From contig JAAGOF010000204.1 of the NCBI GenBank assembly GCA_010645155.1, positions 149,462 through 213,461 of the forward strand: 64,000 nt of DNA. Direction: 5' to 3'. Positions within the stretch are counted from its first letter, which is position 1; every line of letters begins with the position of its first letter. Below, piece by piece: positions 63,301 through 64,000 of this stretch. Position numbers and translations under genes: made by a program. Source of the stretch: Tigriopus japonicus (Eukaryota; Arthropoda; Copepoda; Harpacticoida; Harpacticidae). The notes beneath the pieces are model-generated. The model was not told the DNA's origin. It did no database searches and saw only the letters and a list, made by a program, of their open reading frames with translations.

Positions 63301-63956
63301 GGGGGCATTCCATCATACTGATGGCCAAACAAACTGTTACTTGGTCCCATCTGACTTCCCTTACTTCCCTTGGCCTTCTCATACAAATACAAAATAATGG
63401 ATTGTGGCGGCAGAAAGTATTCCTAAAAAATCATTGCTTTGACTCCTAATTGTCCAGATCATGACTATGGCCAGTATTTAACCGCTAAAGTGGAATTTCA
63501 AATGAATTTTTTAATGATGTCTGTTCTAGTTAAAGCCATCATTTTCTAGCTAAATCGTCGTCTTCCTTCTCATCAATGAGGTTTATCCAAGTTTTCTGAG
63601 TAAAGTTCCCGTCATTAAAACTTTCTACGAAAGTGGCCAAGACCTTTCAAGATAAACAAGTTTATCTTTTTCAACGATCTGGACAGACGACGGCCTTCCC
63701 ATTATCCGTATCAACGGCCGCATCTCCTAACTTAATCAGTCGTCACGCCAAAGCCAAGACTGTTTCTTTTATTAGCCTGCCAGAAGATTGAATTCGCAGA
63801 ATCCTGGGTATTCTACGTAATCAACGCATTCACTTGACTAGGATAGAAATGCAGAGTGGTTACATAGCCAAGAACATGGATATACCGTAAGTACTTACCC
63901 GTGGAAATGATGGCGATGGATTGGAGGAAAACATTGACGAGAGTAGTGTGACACAT
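21040..63956 (-). CDS. dpr: Dpr-family two-Ig cell-surface protein (six coding exons)
   Basis: The join is complement(21040..21365, 29932..30065, 30478..30658, 36165..36378, 60601..60821, 63899..63956): 1,134 nt, 377 residues plus stop, with every junction GT-AG and in phase. Residues 1-~25 form a signal peptide. Ig1 (~62-164) has Cys84, Trp96 and Cys147 in a D-x-G-x-Y-x-C context. Ig2 (~166-267) has Cys193, Trp208 and Cys254. The sequons NVT (71) and NYT (251) are visible. The domain order, the GK-T-VSW junction, the NYD-x-x-RGG motif and GE-x-PAAMQ after Ig2 are Dpr hallmarks (Drosophila defective proboscis extension response family). Dprs are neuronal surface proteins that bind DIP Ig proteins during synaptic partner choice. 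Paralog number cannot be assigned. Oddity: about 75 hydrophilic residues follow the short hydrophobic segment (289-301), where many Dprs end. Gene identity is very secure; the extreme N and C termini are less so. Confidence 0.95.
24069..24641. mobile_element. Mariner/Tc1-type non-autonomous element, 573 bp
   Basis: The left end CAGGGCAGTCCGTAATCA and right end TTACGGAAGACCCTG form imperfect TIRs (CAGGG...TCCGTAAT). They are flanked by TA on each side (24067-24068, 24642-24643), as expected for Tc1/mariner insertion. There is no transposase ORF. A tRNA-like segment lies inside at about 24486-24582 on the minus strand. Confidence 0.7.
24486..24582 (-). repeat. tRNA-like segment (SINE head or tRNA pseudogene)
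   Basis: On the minus strand an A-box-like TAGCCAGAGTGG (24564-24575) is followed by a B-box-like GTAGGTTTGAATCC (core 24494-24504). The spacing is long, like a class II (Leu/Ser) tRNA. A convincing anticodon stem and acceptor stem are absent, so a functional tRNA is unlikely. Confidence 0.4.
26551..26568. repeat. CCAC tetranucleotide run
   Basis: Four units of CCAC. Confidence 0.85.
29021..29041. repeat. CCAA tetranucleotide microsatellite
   Basis: Four to five CCAA units, the complement of the motif at 55671. Confidence 0.9.
29574..29590. repeat. TTCC tetranucleotide run
   Basis: Four TTCC units. Confidence 0.85.
29932..30065 (-). CDS. dpr: Dpr exon 5 (second half of Ig2)
   Basis: The acceptor is CCCTGTTCCAG and the donor is AATG|GTAAGT. 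The exon encodes residues 225-269, with LSRLFI, the KRDSGNYTC turn (sequon NYT251, Cys254) and the terminal strand VTVHILNG. The intron before it is only 412 bp. The following intron is 8.6 kb. Confidence 0.96.
30478..30658 (-). CDS. dpr: Dpr exon 4 (first half of Ig2)
   Basis: The acceptor is CTTTTCCCAG and the donor is ATCAG|GTAAGA. The exon encodes residues 165-224, opening VPEIEI and continuing through STIELKC (Cys193), a Y-x-x-W core (Trp208) and NYDTERGG. The last motif corresponds to the NYD-SRGG motif of Dpr Ig2. It is entered in phase 1 and left in phase 2. Confidence 0.97.
31195..31220. repeat. Compound GA/GT microsatellite
   Basis: A GA run passes directly into a GT run. Confidence 0.9.
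32881..32941 (+). CDS. Candidate signal-peptide first exon of a nested gene
   Basis: ATG opens 20 codons (MRIQGQSRGSLLAWLVFVTL) with an n-region arginine and a hydrophobic core, plus one base, ending at a full consensus donor G|GTAAGT. It lies on the strand opposite to the Dpr gene, inside its intron 3. It is phase-compatible with the exon candidate at 38617. No promoter motif was found. Not recognised. Confidence 0.3.
36165..36378 (-). CDS. dpr: Dpr exon 3 (body of Ig1)
   Basis: The acceptor is TTAATTATTCAG and the donor is GTTG|GTGAGT. This 214-nt exon encodes residues 94-164 plus one base, starting VSWLKRHD (Ig Trp96) and containing RFQ, DWKLQI and SDQGIYEC (Cys147). These are the most conserved features of Dpr Ig1. 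A strong hairpin sits 107 bp upstream in the preceding intron. Confidence 0.97.
36485..36584. repeat. ~100-nt hairpin-forming inverted repeat
   Basis: The arms 36485-36525 and 36545-36584 pair over about 35 of 40 positions, including GAGGCTAGTTTTT with its complement and 17 uninterrupted pairs around AGATCGATCTCAAGATC. The loop is 19 nt (36526-36544). It lies in Dpr intron 2, 107 bp upstream of exon 3. It could be a tiny fold-back element or a pre-miRNA-like hairpin. Confidence 0.75.
38617..39050 (+). CDS. Candidate second exon of a nested secreted protein
   Basis: A strong acceptor (TTTTCTCTTCGCTTCCAG ending at 38616) is followed by an open frame of 144 codons. It is entered in phase 1, matching the exon at 32881; together they would give 164 residues ending at TGA 39048-39050. 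A possible donor TGT|GTAAGC at 38961 would instead continue the protein. Codon content looks coding-like (IDRNALRHLAL, HVHPFEFPND), but no domain is recognised. The joined protein would have only two or three Cys. Chance remains a real explanation. Confidence 0.27.
41317..41466 (+). CDS. Exon-like open frame
   Basis: An exact 50-codon open frame lies between acceptor CTGCACCTTTCAG and donor AAG|GTGGGT, phase 0 at both ends. It would be phase-compatible with the alternative donor at 38961. No domain is recognised. It is listed only as a possible further exon of the nested candidate. Confidence 0.12.
43321..43393 (+). CDS. Candidate signal-peptide exon of a small secreted peptide
   Basis: ATG opens 24 codons with Lys/Arg then a strong hydrophobic core (MLILAIFCLLAL) ending RASP, plus one base, at donor CAT|GTGAGT. 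An in-frame upstream ATG at 43282 is also possible. The -1 base of the donor is T, which is weak. It is phase-compatible with acceptors at 43812 and 43845. Confidence 0.3.
43846..44006 (+). CDS. Candidate Cys-rich mature-peptide exon
   Basis: The acceptor is CTCTATTTATTCAG ending at 43845, entered in phase 1 from the exon at 43321. It encodes about 53 residues with five Cys (DC, NC, QC, SC, LC) and stops with TGA at 44004-44006. An alternative acceptor at 43812 adds 11 residues in the same frame. The odd number of Cys and the absence of a nearby AATAAA weaken the case. If real, it is a small secreted Cys-rich peptide nested in Dpr intron 2. Confidence 0.25.
44736..44757. repeat. Perfect 22-bp inverted repeat
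   Basis: ATTTGATCTA and TAGATCAAAT flank a CT centre, 10 of 10 paired. It could be a dimeric transcription-factor site or chance. Confidence 0.6.
55671..55704. repeat. GGTT tetranucleotide microsatellite
   Basis: Eight GGTT units with one T-to-C interruption. Confidence 0.95.
59742..60191. mobile_element. 450-bp fold-back (long inverted repeat) element
   Basis: Almost the whole element is an inverted repeat centred near 59967. The ends are CAAGAAGCAC and GTGCTTCTTG, with a direct repeat GTTCATG immediately outside both ends (59735-59741, 60192-60198), read as a target duplication. The central 29-bp arms (59936-59964, 59970-59998) are identical around a 5-nt loop. The outer arms are diverged but nearly indel-free. 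It has no coding capacity and sits in Dpr intron 2, 409 bp downstream of exon 2. Confidence 0.8.
60601..60821 (-). CDS. dpr: Dpr exon 2 (end of leader, linker, start of Ig1)
   Basis: The acceptor is TCGTTTCAG and the donor is ACG|GTAAGT. It is entered in phase 1 and left in phase 0, encoding residues 20-93. It carries the signal-peptide end, a glycine-rich linker and the first Ig1 strand with sequon NVT and Cys84 (YLHC). It ends GKT, just before the conserved VSW of the next exon, exactly where Dpr genes break. Confidence 0.95.
60822..63898 (-). other. Dpr intron 1 (3.1 kb)
   Basis: This intron lies between the signal-peptide exon and exon 2. It contains a CT microsatellite near 61121-61138. 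No further coding exon is supported on either strand. Confidence 0.9.
61121..61138. repeat. CT dinucleotide microsatellite
   Basis: About eight CT units. Confidence 0.9.
63899..63956 (-). CDS. dpr: Dpr exon 1 (signal peptide)
   Basis: The ATG lies in a good context (A at -3) and is followed by 19 codons ending ...AIIST plus one base, then donor G|GTAAGT. Joined to exon 2 it gives a hydrophobic leader ending ...VLVCTGDA, a plausible signal peptide. An acceptor (TTTGTTCCAG) ends at 63978, so the exon starts at 63977 and another exon must lie upstream, outside the window. No stop in frame separates that acceptor from the ATG (GTT AGC GAG TGG CTC GTA ACA ATG), so a longer N terminus is possible. 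Confidence 0.85.
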
Positions 63957-64000
63957 TGTTACGAGCCACTCGCTAACCTGGAACAAAGGCAAGAAACAGA

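Overview
This window is arthropod-type nuclear DNA: GT-AG introns from 70 bp to 24 kb, AATAAA polyadenylation signals, many di-, tri- and tetranucleotide microsatellites, small TIR elements and tRNA-like SINE pieces. The intermediate GC content, and a Dpr-type immunoglobulin gene beside a huge Thr/Pro/Glu-rich secreted protein, fit a crustacean, possibly a copepod. That taxonomic placement is an inference; no sequence search was run.

Two genes are well supported and they converge. (1) On the + strand, 11842-16909 (two coding exons, 70-bp intron) encodes a ~1,665-residue secreted, low-complexity extracellular protein with a signal peptide and a single C-terminal Cys pair. A TATA box and a short in-phase leader exon at 2.1-2.3 kb may be its 5' end, which would give a 9.5-kb first intron. 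(2) On the - strand, six coding exons between 63956 and 21040 splice in perfect phase into a 377-residue Dpr-family protein: signal peptide, two Ig domains, and the family's GE-x-PAAMQ segment before a short hydrophobic stretch. Its introns (3.1, 24.2, 5.5, 0.4 and 8.6 kb) fill about two thirds of the window. The transcript probably has a further 5' exon outside the window.

Layout: 1-2.1 kb, no supported gene; 2.1-2.3 kb, candidate promoter and leader exon; 2.3-11.8 kb, putative intron with a 300-bp TIR element (8805-9104); 11.8-17.3 kb, the secreted protein gene and its 3' UTR; 17.3-20.4 kb, AT-rich convergent intergenic DNA with a SINE-like insertion; 20.4-64 kb, the Dpr gene. Its introns hold a mariner-type element with TA target duplication (24069-24641), a ~100-nt hairpin 107 bp upstream of exon 3, a 450-bp fold-back element with 7-bp target duplications just downstream of exon 2, and several low-confidence + strand exon candidates. 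Two of those pair a signal-peptide first exon with an in-phase second exon (32881+38617 and 43321+43846) and could be nested secreted-protein genes.

The Dpr protein belongs to a known family of neuronal surface Ig proteins that bind DIP partners in synaptic specificity. The function of the + strand secreted protein is not recognised.
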